DNA from: Sphaeroforma arctica JP610
Lineage: Eukaryota > Opisthokonta > Ichthyosporea > Ichthyophonida
Direction of reading: 5' to 3'
NCBI RefSeq assembly: GCF_001186125.1
Contig: NW_014039638.1
Span: 1 to 31,087 of the forward strand
Length of the DNA: 31,087 bases
The position numbers were made by a program, and so were the translations under genes. The notes under the pieces are model-generated. The model did not search any database. It was not told the origin of the DNA and was given only the letters and a program-made list of their open reading frames with translations. This document shows, piece by piece, positions 1-10,599 of this stretch; position 1 is the first letter of the stretch; every line of letters starts with the position of its first letter.

Positions 1-345
1 TTGGAATCAAAGGTCCGTCGTGAAAAATAAATATGGGGAAGTGAAAAATAAATATGAAACCCTAAACCCTAAAACCCTAAAACTCTATATAGTGGCCATT
101 ACTGTTAGAAAGGCACCTTTTTGCAATAATGTCCATTATTCAAAATCAATAATGTCCATTTTTTTTAAAAGGACTCGAGTTGTTTAACTTGCGACACGCC
201 AGGTTAAGAAATTGCATAGAATGCTATTTCGGCCACTTTAAGAGGCGCTGGTTATGCTTCCAAAATGCTCTGGAACTAAATTAAAATAACAGTACACAGG
301 TCGATTTCGAGTATTGTATGTTCGCCATCGATAATTTTATACAAA
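1..345. other. AT-rich left flank with telomere-like run
   Basis: No gene is visible. Positions 57-82 hold about three imperfect AAACCCTAAA units, the same motif that recurs in introns and intergenic DNA further right. The rest is A/T-rich. The left end of the LTR element begins near the right edge of this stretch. Confidence 0.6.
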
Positions 346-408
346 TGTGTAAAAATAGCGGGTGCCTAATAGTAGTAGAACAGTTAACGTATATTATAAG
401 CGTATTCA
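346..408 (+). repeat. Left terminal repeat of the LTR element
   Basis: About 60 bp starting TGTAAAAATAGCGGGT matches a second copy at 6841-6903 at roughly nine positions in ten, in the same orientation. This is what is visible of the paired LTRs. The length is far below the usual 100 bp or more, so the true LTR limits are uncertain. Confidence 0.6.
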
Positions 409-449
409 CGGGAGGTAATGTGACTACGGAGCCACAGAAGCCACCAGCG

Positions 450-2560
450 AAGAAGGCAAAATCTCGAAAGGGAAAGGCCGAGAAAACACAATCCTCGGAC
501 AATTCAACTTCAGAGGAAGTGCGACCTGCACTGGAATCAGATGTACCATCCCCATCAGTGGACACGCGCAAAACACGTAGGCGAGATCCTACTTACCACA
601 TGATAGCAAGAGATAGGAGAGCCTTCTTGAAGGACTACCAACCAATGGTACATGGTTTGAGACCTACCAAGCAGCGGACAAAAAAGCAAGCCGCAGCGAA
701 GGACCAAAGTCATAATGAAGCAGGGGAGGAAGACTCGGAGGATGAGCCAACAGCCCTGTTGGAACAACCCTAAATCAACGTATCGGAAGAACAACTGCCT
801 TTTGTGGATATAGGTCCGGATGATGTCGACCAGACATTTCACCGTCAGGACGACGATTCGGACAGTAGTATTGCCTCTCAATTCCTACGTATGCACAAAA
901 TACCACTCCGACCGGCTTGGCGACAGAACTTTGATCTGGGCAATCCATACCAGGCGCAGATTGATATTCAGGAGGAGGGCCAACGAGAGTTGATCCGACA
1001 GCGGGCCAACAGAGCATGAGTGTTTCAAATTACGTATGGAATGTACTTTCCGGACGTATTGAAGACCAAACCAGATGGTGCCATCTCACCGAGGTATGTG
1101 ATGAATGCAGCGGTATGAAAGTTTGGGTACGATTTGTTTAGGGATACTAAAAGAGGTATTTCAGAAGGACAACCCGACTGAAGAGCCTGAACCTGATCAG
1201 GTGAAAGCTAGAAAATTATTGTCGTCATCGAGAGACAGTTCGCTCCCAGCGGCTATCCCAACGATGACAAAAGATGATGTCCCATCCGAAGCGTTCATTA
1301 ACATTGAACAGATCGATGGATCAAAGGGTGAGGCAGATAACTGACTGCATGGTCAGATGCAGTCAGAAAAGAAGGGATCATAACACTCTAGCAGTGATCT
1401 GAAAATTGCTGAATTCACTGTTGAAATGAACAAGGCTGAGGCAGCTTCATTCGAGGCGATGGATCTAGGTAGGATTGATGCCGCTAGTTTTAGGGTTTCC
1501 AAGATTGATTCAGAACTAAGAGTGATTCAGACCGAGAAGGCTGTGGAAAGCAAGAAGTTTGTAAAAAAAAACATAGGTAAACTATCAACGACATACGGAT
1601 CGGATTGAAAAGACCGGAAGGATCCGATCAATACTAGCAGTTGGGCGTTGTTATCTAGGTCTTTGAAAGAGTTTAATCAGATTATGCTTACAGCCAATCT
1701 ATGGAAGAACATATGGTTCGAAGCAGCGCAGCAGAGCTTTAAGCCCTCCTCTTACAAGTATAACAAGTTAGAGAAGGCGAAACAAGCGATCACTAAGCTG
1801 AAAACGATGAAAGAGCAGAGTGAAATGATCGTCCACTTATTTTCGACGGACCCTCGACCGGAATTGCTTGTATCGATCATGATACCACCGGAAGAAGGAA
1901 CACCGGTGTCCCACTACCTATTTGAGTTGGACACACACCTGTCACGAGCCCAGACTCAGGAGATGTCACCTGACAAGCTAGCCATGTGTGTACTATGGGT
2001 ACAGACAATCTTTTGGTCAAACCTAGATAGGAGAGATCAAGAGATTCTGTACGCCGATATGCATCAATCTTACCCGGACATGGTACGAGAGATCTCCATC
2101 GAGGGACATAACTACGACACAATGAAGCTAGCGGACTTAACCTGGGCTGAATTTTACTCGAGAACGGATCAGACGTCACCAAACGCCCTAGTTCCGTGGT
2201 GAAAATCACTAATGTTCGAGACTCTCAATCCACTAATGGAAGTCAGAAGGTACACTAAGGGGGTGACAAGGGTGGCAATTATAAATGGTTCTGAAGGCAA
2301 CAAGATCAATGTCATCCCTAAGGGTAACGAGACCAACAGAAATGGACCGCCGGTAGGCAGCCCTAAGCCCGGGCATAGGGAGGTCAGGAACTGTAGTGAG
2401 ACTGATTGCAATTGGCAAATGACCCAACATGAGCCGAATGGCAGATGGAATGGAAGGCACGCAGAAAGGTGTAAGCACTTTATCGAGAAGTGTGCCGACT
2501 GTACCGGGACTGGAGGTTATCGCAAGCACACATGCAAGATGAAACCAAAAGTTGAAGTCA
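450..2560 (+). pseudogene. gag-like region of the LTR element
   Basis: The region lies between the left terminal repeat and the protease. It encodes charged segments, then a helical, capsid-like stretch around 1650-2200, and near 2490-2540 a Cys/His cluster (CADC, later HTC) that resembles a zinc knuckle. Assignment as gag rests mainly on position and composition, since gag proteins diverge fast. It is a broken fossil with several interruptions. The first part could include an unrelated leader. Confidence 0.55.
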
Positions 2561-2599
2561 AATGACAAACACACCGGGTCGTGTCACTAAGGCAAAAGG

Positions 2600-2900
2600 A
2601 CGCACCTCAAGACGAGCGTGTAATCCTTGACGTACGAGTTAGCGGGCATGAAATAAAAGCGTTGTTAGATCCGGGCTCGCAAATTTCATGTATATCCTCT
2701 AGATTCTGTAAAATCACAGACGTGACTCCTAAGTCAGAGCCAACTATGTTGAAACTGGCTGATGAAAGAGAGATCACTTGCAGAGAAATGGCAATCGATC
2801 TTAGGTTTACATTGACAGACCAAAGTACTACAGTTACAAAGGCAGTCATATGTAACACTTCACCAGACTATGATCTCATAGTAGGTATGGGTGTTTTACT
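2600..2900 (+). pseudogene. Retropepsin-like aspartic protease of the LTR element
   Basis: The sequence VSGHEIKALLDPGSQISCIS has the form of a retropepsin active-site strand and loop, followed about 70 residues later by DLIVGMGVLLSLGI, which matches the conserved hydrophobic-Gly segment of the family. In living relatives this enzyme cuts the gag-pol polyprotein. The position directly before RT fits Ty3/Gypsy order. Part of a fossil. Confidence 0.75.
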
Positions 2901-3209
2901 GTCATTAGGTATCACAATTACAGGCTTAGGGAAGGATCAGTCGGGCGACAACTTGTTGAAACCGGTATTTAAACCTTCGAAGACTGTGAAGGAGATGATC
3001 CCTCATATTACAGAGAAACTCAAGGACTTGATTTTCAAGAATGACAAGATTCGGATCACGGACTGGGCTAAGTTCAAATTAAATATCGAATACGTTAGAC
3101 TAGACCTGACGAGAGTAAATTTCTCAAAGCTGAAGTGTCCAGATTTAGCTAAAAACATGAGCAGGTCGGACGAGAATAGATTAAAGCCTGGTTAGATGAC
3201 GGAGTGATC

Positions 3210-4400
3210 GCAGTCAACTATGAGCCGACTCCCGTCAACCTAGCGCTTTTAGCCGTCGACCAATTCAACTCTGACGGGACGCTGAAGAAAGTTCGGGTGT
3301 GTTTGGATATGAGCCCAATTAACGCTTTGATACCGACACACAATTTTCATTTACCAAGGATAAACGAACTACTCAGGCGCATGGAGGGAGCTAAGATATT
3401 TTTCACTATCGACCTGAAGCAGGGCTACCACCAGATGAGGATCTACAAACCACACCGGAAATATTTCACCTTCACCTGGGAGAGTCAGCAATATTCGTTC
3501 AAGGGTGCTCCCTTTGGGTTACACATGTTACCTGCTTTCTTTCAACAATATGTGCAAGACTTGTTTAGGGATATGGACAATGTACAAGTATACATTGATG
3601 ACATTGTGGTATTCACCAAAACCAATGAAGAGCACGACAAGGTTGTGCGAGAGGTTCTAGGCGGACTCAACAAGCACAACTTTAAGATCAACAGTAAGAA
3701 ATGTCACTTCGGTGTTAACGAGATTAAACTGTTGGGTTACTGAGTATCCGGGGATGGAATCATGATCGATCCCGGAAAAGTTGGACACTTGCTAGACTGG
3801 AGAACTCTTACCACGGGTAATGATGTCAACAGCATGTGCGGATTCGGCAACTTTTTGTCTGACGGAGTACCACACCTGGTAAGTTATTTAAAGCCCTTTG
3901 GACATTTGAGATGTCATAAAGGCAAACTAGGCGCACTGTGGACCAAAGACTGGGATCATGCATTTAAGCAGCTCAAAACAATGGTTCAGCAGGCACCAGT
4001 AGTCTAGCCACCAAAAGATGGTATACCATTCATGGTAGCAACAGACGCATCCGACATGGCACTCGGCGGCGTTTTGTATCAAATGATTGATGGGAAACCG
4101 AGATACGTACAGTTCTTTTGCAGAGCTATGAATTCGTCTCAGATCAATTACCCAACAATGCAACAAGAGCTTTTGGCTATTGTTACTGCACTCACTCATT
4201 TTAAGGATTATCTATATGGCACACACTTTAATGTGCTATGTGATCAGAAGTCATTGCAACACCTAAAGGACATGAAACCTCCATCACAGTTAGTCAGTCG
4301 GTGGCATGACACGATCGCAAAATTTTCTTTCGGCATACCACACATACCGGGTATACACAATCACTTACCCGACATGTTGTCTCGCTTCGTACCAGACTTT
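3210..4400 (+). pseudogene. Reverse transcriptase and RNase H of the LTR element
   Basis: Family motifs appear in order: VRVCLDMSPINALI, FFTIDLKQGYHQMRI, FTFTWESQQYSFKGAPFGL and the catalytic box VYIDDIVVF, then the connection region. RNase H starts with FMVATDASDMALGGVLY, continues through NYPTMQQELLAIVTAL and FNVLCDQKSLQHL, and ends at HLPDMLSRF. This is a standard Ty3/Gypsy RT-RNase H pair, which copies element RNA into DNA. Fossil copy. Confidence 0.88.
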
Positions 4401-4469
4401 AACAAGATAGTTAGGGAGTTACTAGCTATGGATTGGATGGTCAATCCTAGGTGGTTTAAGATCGCAGAC

Positions 4470-4850
4470 AACATACATGGACCACATACTATAGATATGT
4501 TTGCCGCTCATCATAATGCACAACTGCCGAGGTACCGGACACTGGAACATCAGAAAGGAGATGGATTCCAGATTGACTTGTCTAACGAGAATGCCTGGGC
4601 AAATCCTCCATGGTTATTAATACCACAGTTGCTAAATTATGTACATATTCAAGATGCTACCATCACGTTGTGTTGTCCCCTTAGACACTCAGATAAATGG
4701 CTACCACAGTTGATCTCAATGATACAATGTGAGCCGATCTATGTGGATAGAAAGGTAGATACTTTTCTTTACCAGGGTACCCGTGCAGTCCAAAAGACGC
4801 CTTGGCGACATATTATTATATGTCGAATAGGTCCAGTTGGAACAACCAAG
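4470..4850 (+). pseudogene. Methyltransferase-like (DAM-like) segment in pol
   Basis: After RNase H the frame encodes IDMFAAHHNAQLPRY, then about 25 residues later ANPPWLLIPQLLNYV, then TLCCPLRHSDKWLPQL. From knowledge of the families, this resembles the DNA N6-adenine-methyltransferase-like domain of DIRS elements and of some Gypsy-type polyproteins, in which an (D/N)PP(W/Y/F) tetrad is the motif IV signature. It sits where most Ty3/Gypsy elements have only a short linker. Whether it ever had methyltransferase activity cannot be told. Fossil. Confidence 0.55.
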
Positions 4851-5289
4851 TGGACACCATCCGAGACTTTCAAACAGAAGGTTGAGGAATCCAAGATTTC
4901 ACTCTTGAATCCTAAGTCTCAATCAGAGACTGGGATAACACAAGCAGCTGCAGTTTGTGTAACCGAGATACAGCCAAATTCAAAGGAATCAATGAGGAGC
5001 GCATCACTGGCGAAAACCTTCTACAACAAAATACGGTCTGACAGGGAAACTGCATACCAAGCAGAAACTCGATTACTTAAGCAATTGATGAATGACTTTC
5101 CCGAGGTATGTGATCATGTGACCCAACTAATGGATAGATCAAACATTAGTCGGATCCACGATGTAGAAGCTTTGACGAGTCTTCGAGTCCAGGTGATGAC
5201 GCGGTGGAATCCTCACCCCCTGATTTCAATGTAACAAGTAAATCACAGGAGGCGATTCTGAAGTGATTAAGACAAAATCATGCTCTTAA

Positions 5290-6240
5290 GCACATGGATA
5301 AGGTTAGAACTGAGAAAGATTGTAAGAGGTACAGAATCGTACACCCGAACCTCAAGCAAAATTTATCTCACGTGTATCACGAATGTAACAACTGCGAAGT
5401 TAACCGGATCAAGCGCTACGGATACGTACTTTTACGCAGCATATCAGAAGACGAGCCGTGGCGCCGGGTTATCATTGATTTGGTTGAGCTACCCACGTCC
5501 GAACACACGAAGGATAAATATGTCTGTAACGTGTTTGATGTCGCATCAAGATTTAATGTATTGTATCCGCTGAAAGATAAATCGACACAAACGGTGGCTG
5601 AGTGCATAAATAAGTGCTTCGCAGATTTCGACAGGCCAGCTATTGTATGTTCCGACAACTCATGACGACACTGTTACTCGTTGCGGGATCATGCCATAAG
5701 ATGGGTGCACCTTATAAGCCTCAGACACAAGGTGCGAACGAGGTACAACACAGAAATATGAAAGAGTTCATGCGAGCAGCACTACTTGATGATGCTGTCA
5801 TGTGGCCGTACTCAATCAATTGGGTACAGACACAGACGAACGAATTCCCTGATTCAGTTACTGGTACAACACCCGCTCACTACTTCCGGGGCCGTTATAG
5901 TGAATTACAGATCCCCTTCAACAAGGAGTCTCAAGAGGATCATGTGTTACGTGGTTAGAGAAGATGCGTCGGGCCAGAGATGTGGTCCATCCTTGCTTAA
6001 GGGAGATGAAGGACATCGCTCTCAAGAAGAGACAAAAGCGATGGAATGATACGAAGAAAATAGTCGAGTTTGAGATAGGCGATATAGTCAGCATTATGGC
6101 TCGCAACTCCGATACAACTGTGCCAACGGCTAAATATATTGGACCATTTATGATCTCTGTGGCCGATAAGAAAAGCGGAACGTATGAAGTTAACTACGTT
6201 GACGGCTCTAGTGCCTTAAATATCGGGTCACTTTAAATTC
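5290..6240 (+). pseudogene. Integrase of the LTR element
   Basis: The zinc-binding HHCC segment is seen as HPNLKQNLSHVYHECNNC. The DDE core follows, with IIDLVELP, IVCSDNS and PQTQGANEVQHRNM as the areas around the three acidic residues. A GPY/F-like module contains KYIGPFMIS and a following YEVNYVDG. In living relatives integrase inserts the cDNA into the genome. The order and spacing fit Ty3/Gypsy. Fossil. Confidence 0.8.
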
Positions 6241-6289
6241 CTACGACAGAGATCATCCTTCGTCGCACACGTGAAGCTACTACACCTCT

Positions 6290-6460
6290 TATGTCTTACG
6301 AGTTTAAAAAGATTCTAGGGAAGTACAAACATGAGGGTACGACATATTACACTACGGAGTTCGCCGATGGAGCACAATATGATCTTCCACCATCAGCATT
6401 TGATGATCCGGATGTACTAAAGGCTTTTAATAAGAAGTTTCGCAAACGCTTACACAAAAA
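6290..6460 (+). pseudogene. Chromo-like C-terminal tail of the LTR element
   Basis: Downstream of the integrase, YEFKKILGKYKHEGTTYY and the following EFADG, with FDDPDVLKAF after it, have the shape of a chromodomain: V/F-x-x-I-L, a basic stretch, an aromatic-rich strand and an acidic helix. Chromoviruses, a branch of Ty3/Gypsy, carry such a domain there and use it to choose chromatin targets. The match is judged by eye only. Fossil. Confidence 0.45.
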
Positions 6461-6818
6461 TAAGGCTGATGCAGAAGCAATCTCACCATCGAATAAGCGA
6501 TCTGAAGTGGTTAAGATCTATCCCAGACATCATAGATTCCCAGCTTTAAACAGCATGGAATATACGTACCTCCAAAATACATTAAGAAACGTCCCATCCA
6601 CCATCGGGGACCACAAGGACCAAAGTCCAAACGTAATAGAGTAATAGAGTAACTTATAAAGTCTAGGTATACCTTGTCTAAGAGAATATGACACAAGCAT
6701 TGAGGCCGTTATATGATCGAACCCCGTTTCTTTTTTTTTCGCTTGTACAATTCATGTGAGCTTTTTGAGTCTAAGTGCTAATACCACATATAAGCCAACA
6801 TTGGAATTTTCAAGCTGA

Positions 6819-6837
6819 GGGGGGGGGGGGGGGGGGG
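6819..6837 (+). repeat. Run of 19 G (polypurine-tract position)
   Basis: An uninterrupted G run preceded by AAGCTGA sits a few bases before the right terminal repeat. Its place fits a plus-strand primer polypurine tract that has drifted or slipped into a G homopolymer. The exact length is unreliable in any assembly. Confidence 0.55.
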
Positions 6838-6840
6838 CGT

Positions 6841-6903
6841 ATGTAAAAATAACGGGTTCCTAATAGTAGTTGCACAGTTAACGTATATTATAAACGTTTA
6901 TAC
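6841..6903 (+). repeat. Right terminal repeat of the LTR element
   Basis: TGTAAAAATAACGGGTTCC and the following 40 bp match 346-408 in direct orientation with about five differences. Beyond ATATTATAAACG the two copies stop resembling each other, so the outer limit of the element on the right is not fixed. Confidence 0.6.
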
Positions 6904-6975
6904 CTATAATACATGAATACGTTTAACGAATTGGACATGAAAAAGAACTGAGACATTCAAGATTCTGAACATGTG

Positions 6976-7507
6976 ATAGGGATAATATTATTTATTTCAA
7001 AAATGGCAAGTATGTATGTTACAATGTATGAACATATGGTATGGCTCTCATAGTCGCTGTAGTGGTTCAGGAAAGATTGATGGGAAGAAGTGGTCAGTAA
7101 ATTCCCGTCTAAAGCTTTGGCCAAGTGAGTCGACAATGGAAGATATGTGCTGAGTCAATTCGGGCCGGTGTTGACAAAACACTGTTACTATCGAATGCTC
7201 CATATATTCGCTTGCTGACCTACTAAGTAGAGTATCCACCTCTGTGGTACGGATTGGGACTGCGCCGTGTAGTGCCGCGGAATGGGTTAGTCCAGAGTAC
7301 GAAATATCGAGAAGGACCAGGTTATCCGTCATAATCCGGTCGAGAAGCAAGGATGGGGGTAAGTCAATGCCGCACCAGACCACGGATGAATTCGGTATGT
7401 GTTGGCTGGCCTGGATCGGAAGTATCATAGTCGGAACCAACAAGTGCGATGATTTGGGTTGAACCGATATTTGGAAGTAGTACTTCAACAGCGTGATTAG
7501 CCGGGGT
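6976..7507 (-). mobile_element. LINE family A, 3'-terminal fragment (copy 1)
   Basis: This 532-bp unit is nearly the same as 7508-8039 and as 14478-15000. On the minus strand it encodes the C-terminal part of the LINE ORF, from IPRLITLLKYYFQISVQ to SIFPEPLQRL and a stop near 7048, then about 70 bp of 3' UTR ending ATTATCCCTAT. Upstream the ORF runs on out of the neighbouring copy through its 3' UTR, giving a chimeric 206-codon frame to 7668 that is not a real protein. The fragment is 5'-truncated at the join with copy 2. Confidence 0.8.
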
Positions 7508-9430
7508 ATAGGGATAATACTATTTATTTCAAAAATGACAAGAATGTATGATACAATGTATGAACACATGGTATGGCTCTCATAGTCGCTGTAGTGGTTC
7601 AGGAAAGATTGATGGGAAGAAGTGGTCAGTAAATTCCCGTTTGAAGCTTGGGCCAAGTGAGTCGACAATGGAAGATATGCGCTGAGTCAATTCGGCCTGG
7701 TGTTGACAAAACACTGTTACTATCGAATGTTCCATATATTCGCTTGCTGACCTACTAAATAGAGTACCCACCTCTGTGGTACGGATCGGGTCTGCGCCGT
7801 GTAGTGCAGCGGAATGGGTTAGTGCAGAGTACGAAATACCGAGAAAGACCAGGTTATCCGTCATTTTCCGGTCGAGGAGCGAGAATGGGGGTAAGCCAAT
7901 GCCGCACCAGACCACGGATGAATTCGGGATGTGTTGGCTGGCCTGGATCGGAAGTATCATAGGCGGAACCACCAAGCGCGATGATTTGGTTTGAACCGAA
8001 ATTTGGAAGTAGTACTTCAACAGCGTGATTAGCCGGGGTATGGGGAACATCTGTTGATGTGTCAGGGACGGGTGAGGGTACGGTGGTTCTTCAACATGCT
8101 GGAGAAAAGATCCAAGGTGTTCGTGGAGGGTCCAGATACCGTGGAAGTCGTGGCACTCATGTAATTGCTGAAGGAGGTCAGGGCCAATGGGCGGCAGTTT
8201 CGGGCCTACCAGAATGCGTCGAATCAGTTGTTGGATGCAGGTAAAGTGGCTGGTAATGAACTTGTGACTACCGGGTCAGACAGGGCTGAGACAGCCGTCG
8301 GGTTTGTTTTTTATTAGGGTTTTTAGATTCGTTACAATCATAGCACAGAGCCGGATTGGTGTAGACTCGAAGCAGCGATTGAAGGTGTCGTGTCTGGCTG
8401 TGTCTCGGTTTGAGATTGGCGGTTTACCCATAACCAGTTGGTAGTAGTATTGGCGCCGGGCCATTGCCGTGATCTCCTTGTTGGACCAACGTTTTGTTGA
8501 GTTCTTCCTGATGTCGTCACAGCGTTGGCCGAGGGCTACATGGTCGGCTGTACACCCACCCGTGGTTTTGTGTACAGTTTTCAGGTGAGCATAGATACTG
8601 TACGGGAAGCGCAGTGATGGTTTATCGTGGGCCCAGGCGGGTTGCGTCAGAGGGGCAAGTGGATTTGTGCTGGCCATTGAGTCGAGTTGTATTCCCAGGC
8701 AACCTCCGAGGTAGTCCGCGAATGGTCGCGCGAGGAGCAGGCCGCAAAAGTTAAGTAAGTTTGTTTGATATTTGGAAAACCGAGGGTATTTAGTGCCCGT
8801 GATGATGGCTGCTGCTTGGATGAGTGCTGAGTTAAAGCGCTCGAATAGGGGGTCCAACGCATCCTTCCATATAGGCGGAGCCCAGACAATAATGTTCAGC
8901 CCATATGTAGCCGTGGATAGGATGAATGTTTTGAATATCACCAGTCGGTTGCGGGGGTGTCGCCAGCTGAAGCCATGGAAGCCATAAACGCGGAAAGAGG
9001 CGATACCCAGTGACAATGCTGCAACCAGGGATTCCATATGTCTAGCGAGGTTGATTCCTGGTACTCCGTGAGAGAGTGGGAACCCCAGGTATTTGGAGTG
9101 TTTCGGTTCGGCATGTGTGATCGCCAGTTTCAGGGGGAGGTAACGTGTGTTCCAAGGTGCGTCTGCAAGCGTCGGCGTGATAAGCTCACCATTTATACGG
9201 AGGGTTGGCGCCGCGTGTCGCAAGTCGGTAGATCGTACTCGGGGTTTAATGACACCCTGTTCGAGGCCATATTTGCGTCCCCGCGCATCAATGTCATCTA
9301 AGAAGGGCTGGAGCGAAACCGATCGTAGGGCTTGGATCCGTGTGTCATCGACAAATAGATAAGAGCGGAGGAGCTTGGGCCGAAATTGTGCTAGCGTGAC
9401 AGCTAAGGAACTAAAACTAAAAACTAAAAT
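7508..9430 (-). mobile_element. LINE family A, 5'-truncated copy (copy 2)
   Basis: Non-LTR retrotransposon in minus orientation. The 3' end is at the left (ATTATCCCTAT near 7508) and the 5' truncation is near 9430, inside the RT palm. The visible protein starts close to the catalytic LFVDDTR box, passes through the thumb and C-terminal region, a Cys/His knuckle remnant and a C-terminal domain shared with LINE family B at 28593-31087. Targeted truncation from the 5' side is the norm for LINEs. The endonuclease and most of RT are absent. The right edge is set by loss of recognisable RT sequence and is approximate. Confidence 0.82.
7580..9430 (-). pseudogene. LINE A reverse transcriptase C-terminal half
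   Basis: One frame covers the whole stretch, with a single in-frame TGA at 8276-8278. Visible parts, N to C: RSYLFVDDTRIQALR (RT YxDD box), KHSKYLGFPLSHGVPGINLA and RLVIFKTFILSTATYGLNII (typical LINE post-RT segment), then FNRCFESTPIRLCAMIV leading to a C...SHFTC zinc-knuckle remnant, and the terminal domain from MFPIPRLITLL to the stop at 7580. Family B shows the knuckle whole as CX2CX8HX2C, whereas here the second Cys is not in place. The TGA lies just before the knuckle's last His-Cys part. The frame stays open on the 5' side to 9553, but the first 40 or so residues do not look like RT and are probably flanking DNA. Confidence 0.8.
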
Positions 9431-10000
9431 GGGATAGTACTCGGTAGAGTATGAGACTCTACTGTGGACAACTAGGTGGTTTTCCAAATATAGATTGGTT
9501 TTTCCACTGAAATTAGAATTGTACATAATATAAAAACGACACCATTCTGACACCTGAAAATAACACTTTGGGAATCTCTAATTAACGGGAGTACCATGAG
9601 AGAGGGTCTCAGGCATGAAATGGTTGTAGGTACAAACCTGTGGTATAATTCGATAATATCCTCAGAGCAAGATAATCCACTGAGAAAAGGACAGGATCAG
9701 AGTTGTTAGAATTTAGGATAACATGGTTTTGATTCCTTCTAGCCAGCCAACTTGATGTGCCCTTCTATGCCTTAAATGGGATGGAGAGCTAGGTACCAAG
9801 TGATGGGGTTTAGTTGCCGATGTATACTGCTCCGACTTGGTGTTTTTGATTTTGTTTTTTATTTTCTTAAGTTGGGCTTAGAAATATTTTTATTGGTTAG
9901 TTTGACTAGATAATTGTTTCGAGGCGTGAAATGTAAAATATGCGTCCAATAAAATGATATCTAGTCTTAGTAACTAAAACATAAATAAATCTAGACCGAA
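9431..10000. other. AT-rich intergenic stretch
   Basis: No coding signal, repeat or RNA gene was recognised. It separates the 5'-truncated end of LINE A from the hairpin at 10001. It may hold unrecognised transposon debris. Confidence 0.4.
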
Positions 10001-10072
10001 GTAGTGAGTGATTTTAGCGGAGCATATAGACAATAGTCTCAGTCTAAAATCCCCTAATCTTCTACTCACTAC
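10001..10072. repeat. Nested imperfect hairpin
   Basis: Three nested complementary pairs: GTAGTGAGT at 10001-10009 with ACTCACTAC at 10064-10072; GATTTTAG at 10010-10017 with CTAAAATC at 10044-10051; AGAC at 10028-10031 with GTCT at 10036-10039. The first two arms are contiguous on the left and separated by a 12-base bulge on the right. It may be a small fold-back element, a structured RNA or the remains of terminal inverted repeats. Confidence 0.6.
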
Positions 10073-10149
10073 CAAGTGCTGAAGCTAAACCTTTTTTTAA
10101 CATTTTTCATTTTAACGTTTTAACGCATTGTCTTATTAACGTAATTGTC

Positions 10150-10464
10150 TTGGTATCGTATAGTCAGCCTAGAGGAGATCGACTTTTACAAATACATAGC
10201 ACTAACGTAGAAGAAGATTTAGAATTACTGATGGAAGAGAATGGGGGCCAAGACTATTGGTTTCCTAGTTCGAGTGACTCGGACTATGAATGCTACAAGG
10301 TGTACGAACAAGTGCAGAAGAATGGGAATCGGCATAGAGCACGTAAACCACGCCCAAGTGCTAAGCCAAAACACAGAGGCTGGAAGTATAACGGAAAAAT
10401 ACTGCCCAATCTAGGAACACCAGATAATGACGGGCACAAAACAGCTGGTGAAAGACAACCGTGA
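10150..10464 (+). CDS. Hypothetical protein, 104 codons, unrecognised
   Basis: An open frame of 104 codons in otherwise AT-rich DNA. The product begins MVSYSQPRGDRLLQIHSTNV, then has an acidic Ser/Asp patch (SSSDSDYECY) and a basic Arg/Lys/Pro tail (RHRARKPRPSAKPKHRGWKY). No family was recognised and no membrane segment or signal peptide is visible. An AG at the preceding TATAGTCAG could be a splice acceptor, so it might be an internal exon and the ATG need not be the start. The acidic-then-basic make-up resembles pieces of the minus-strand cluster to its right, and it may belong to the same degraded element. Expression is unproven. Confidence 0.3.
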   Translation: MVSYSQPRGDRLLQIHSTNVEEDLELLMEENGGQDYWFPSSSDSDYECYKVYEQVQKNGNRHRARKPRPSAKPKHRGWKYNGKILPNLGTPDNDGHKTAGERQP

Positions 10465-10599
10465 GCAACTGGCGCGACTCGATTGGTAAAACAATATGGA
10501 ACGTATACATTGAATTACCATGTAACGTCGACAACGAATTTGAAAGAGCTGAGTAAATATATACACATACCAATTGTTAAAACAATTTGTATGAACATT

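Larger units (their letters stand above)
346..6905 (+). mobile_element. Fossil Ty3/Gypsy-type LTR retrotransposon, chromovirus-like
   Basis: The internal order is gag-like region, aspartic protease, reverse transcriptase, RNase H, methyltransferase-like segment, integrase and a chromo-like tail. Protease before RT, with integrase after RNase H, is the Ty3/Gypsy arrangement. RT is recognised by FFTIDLKQGYHQ, FKGAPFGL and VYIDDIVVF, and RNase H by VATDASDMALGGVLYQ. A run of 19 G at 6819-6837 lies just inside the right terminal repeat, where a polypurine tract would be. The element is a broken fossil with roughly ten interruptions of its reading frame. The terminal repeats differ at about 5 of 57 positions, so the insertion is probably old, but the compared length is too short for a date. 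Confidence 0.88.

Noticed and set aside
7244-7994. 72-codon plus-strand ORFs in each LINE A 3' end
   Set aside because: They are antisense to the LINE protein and repeat only because the LINE sequence is repeated.
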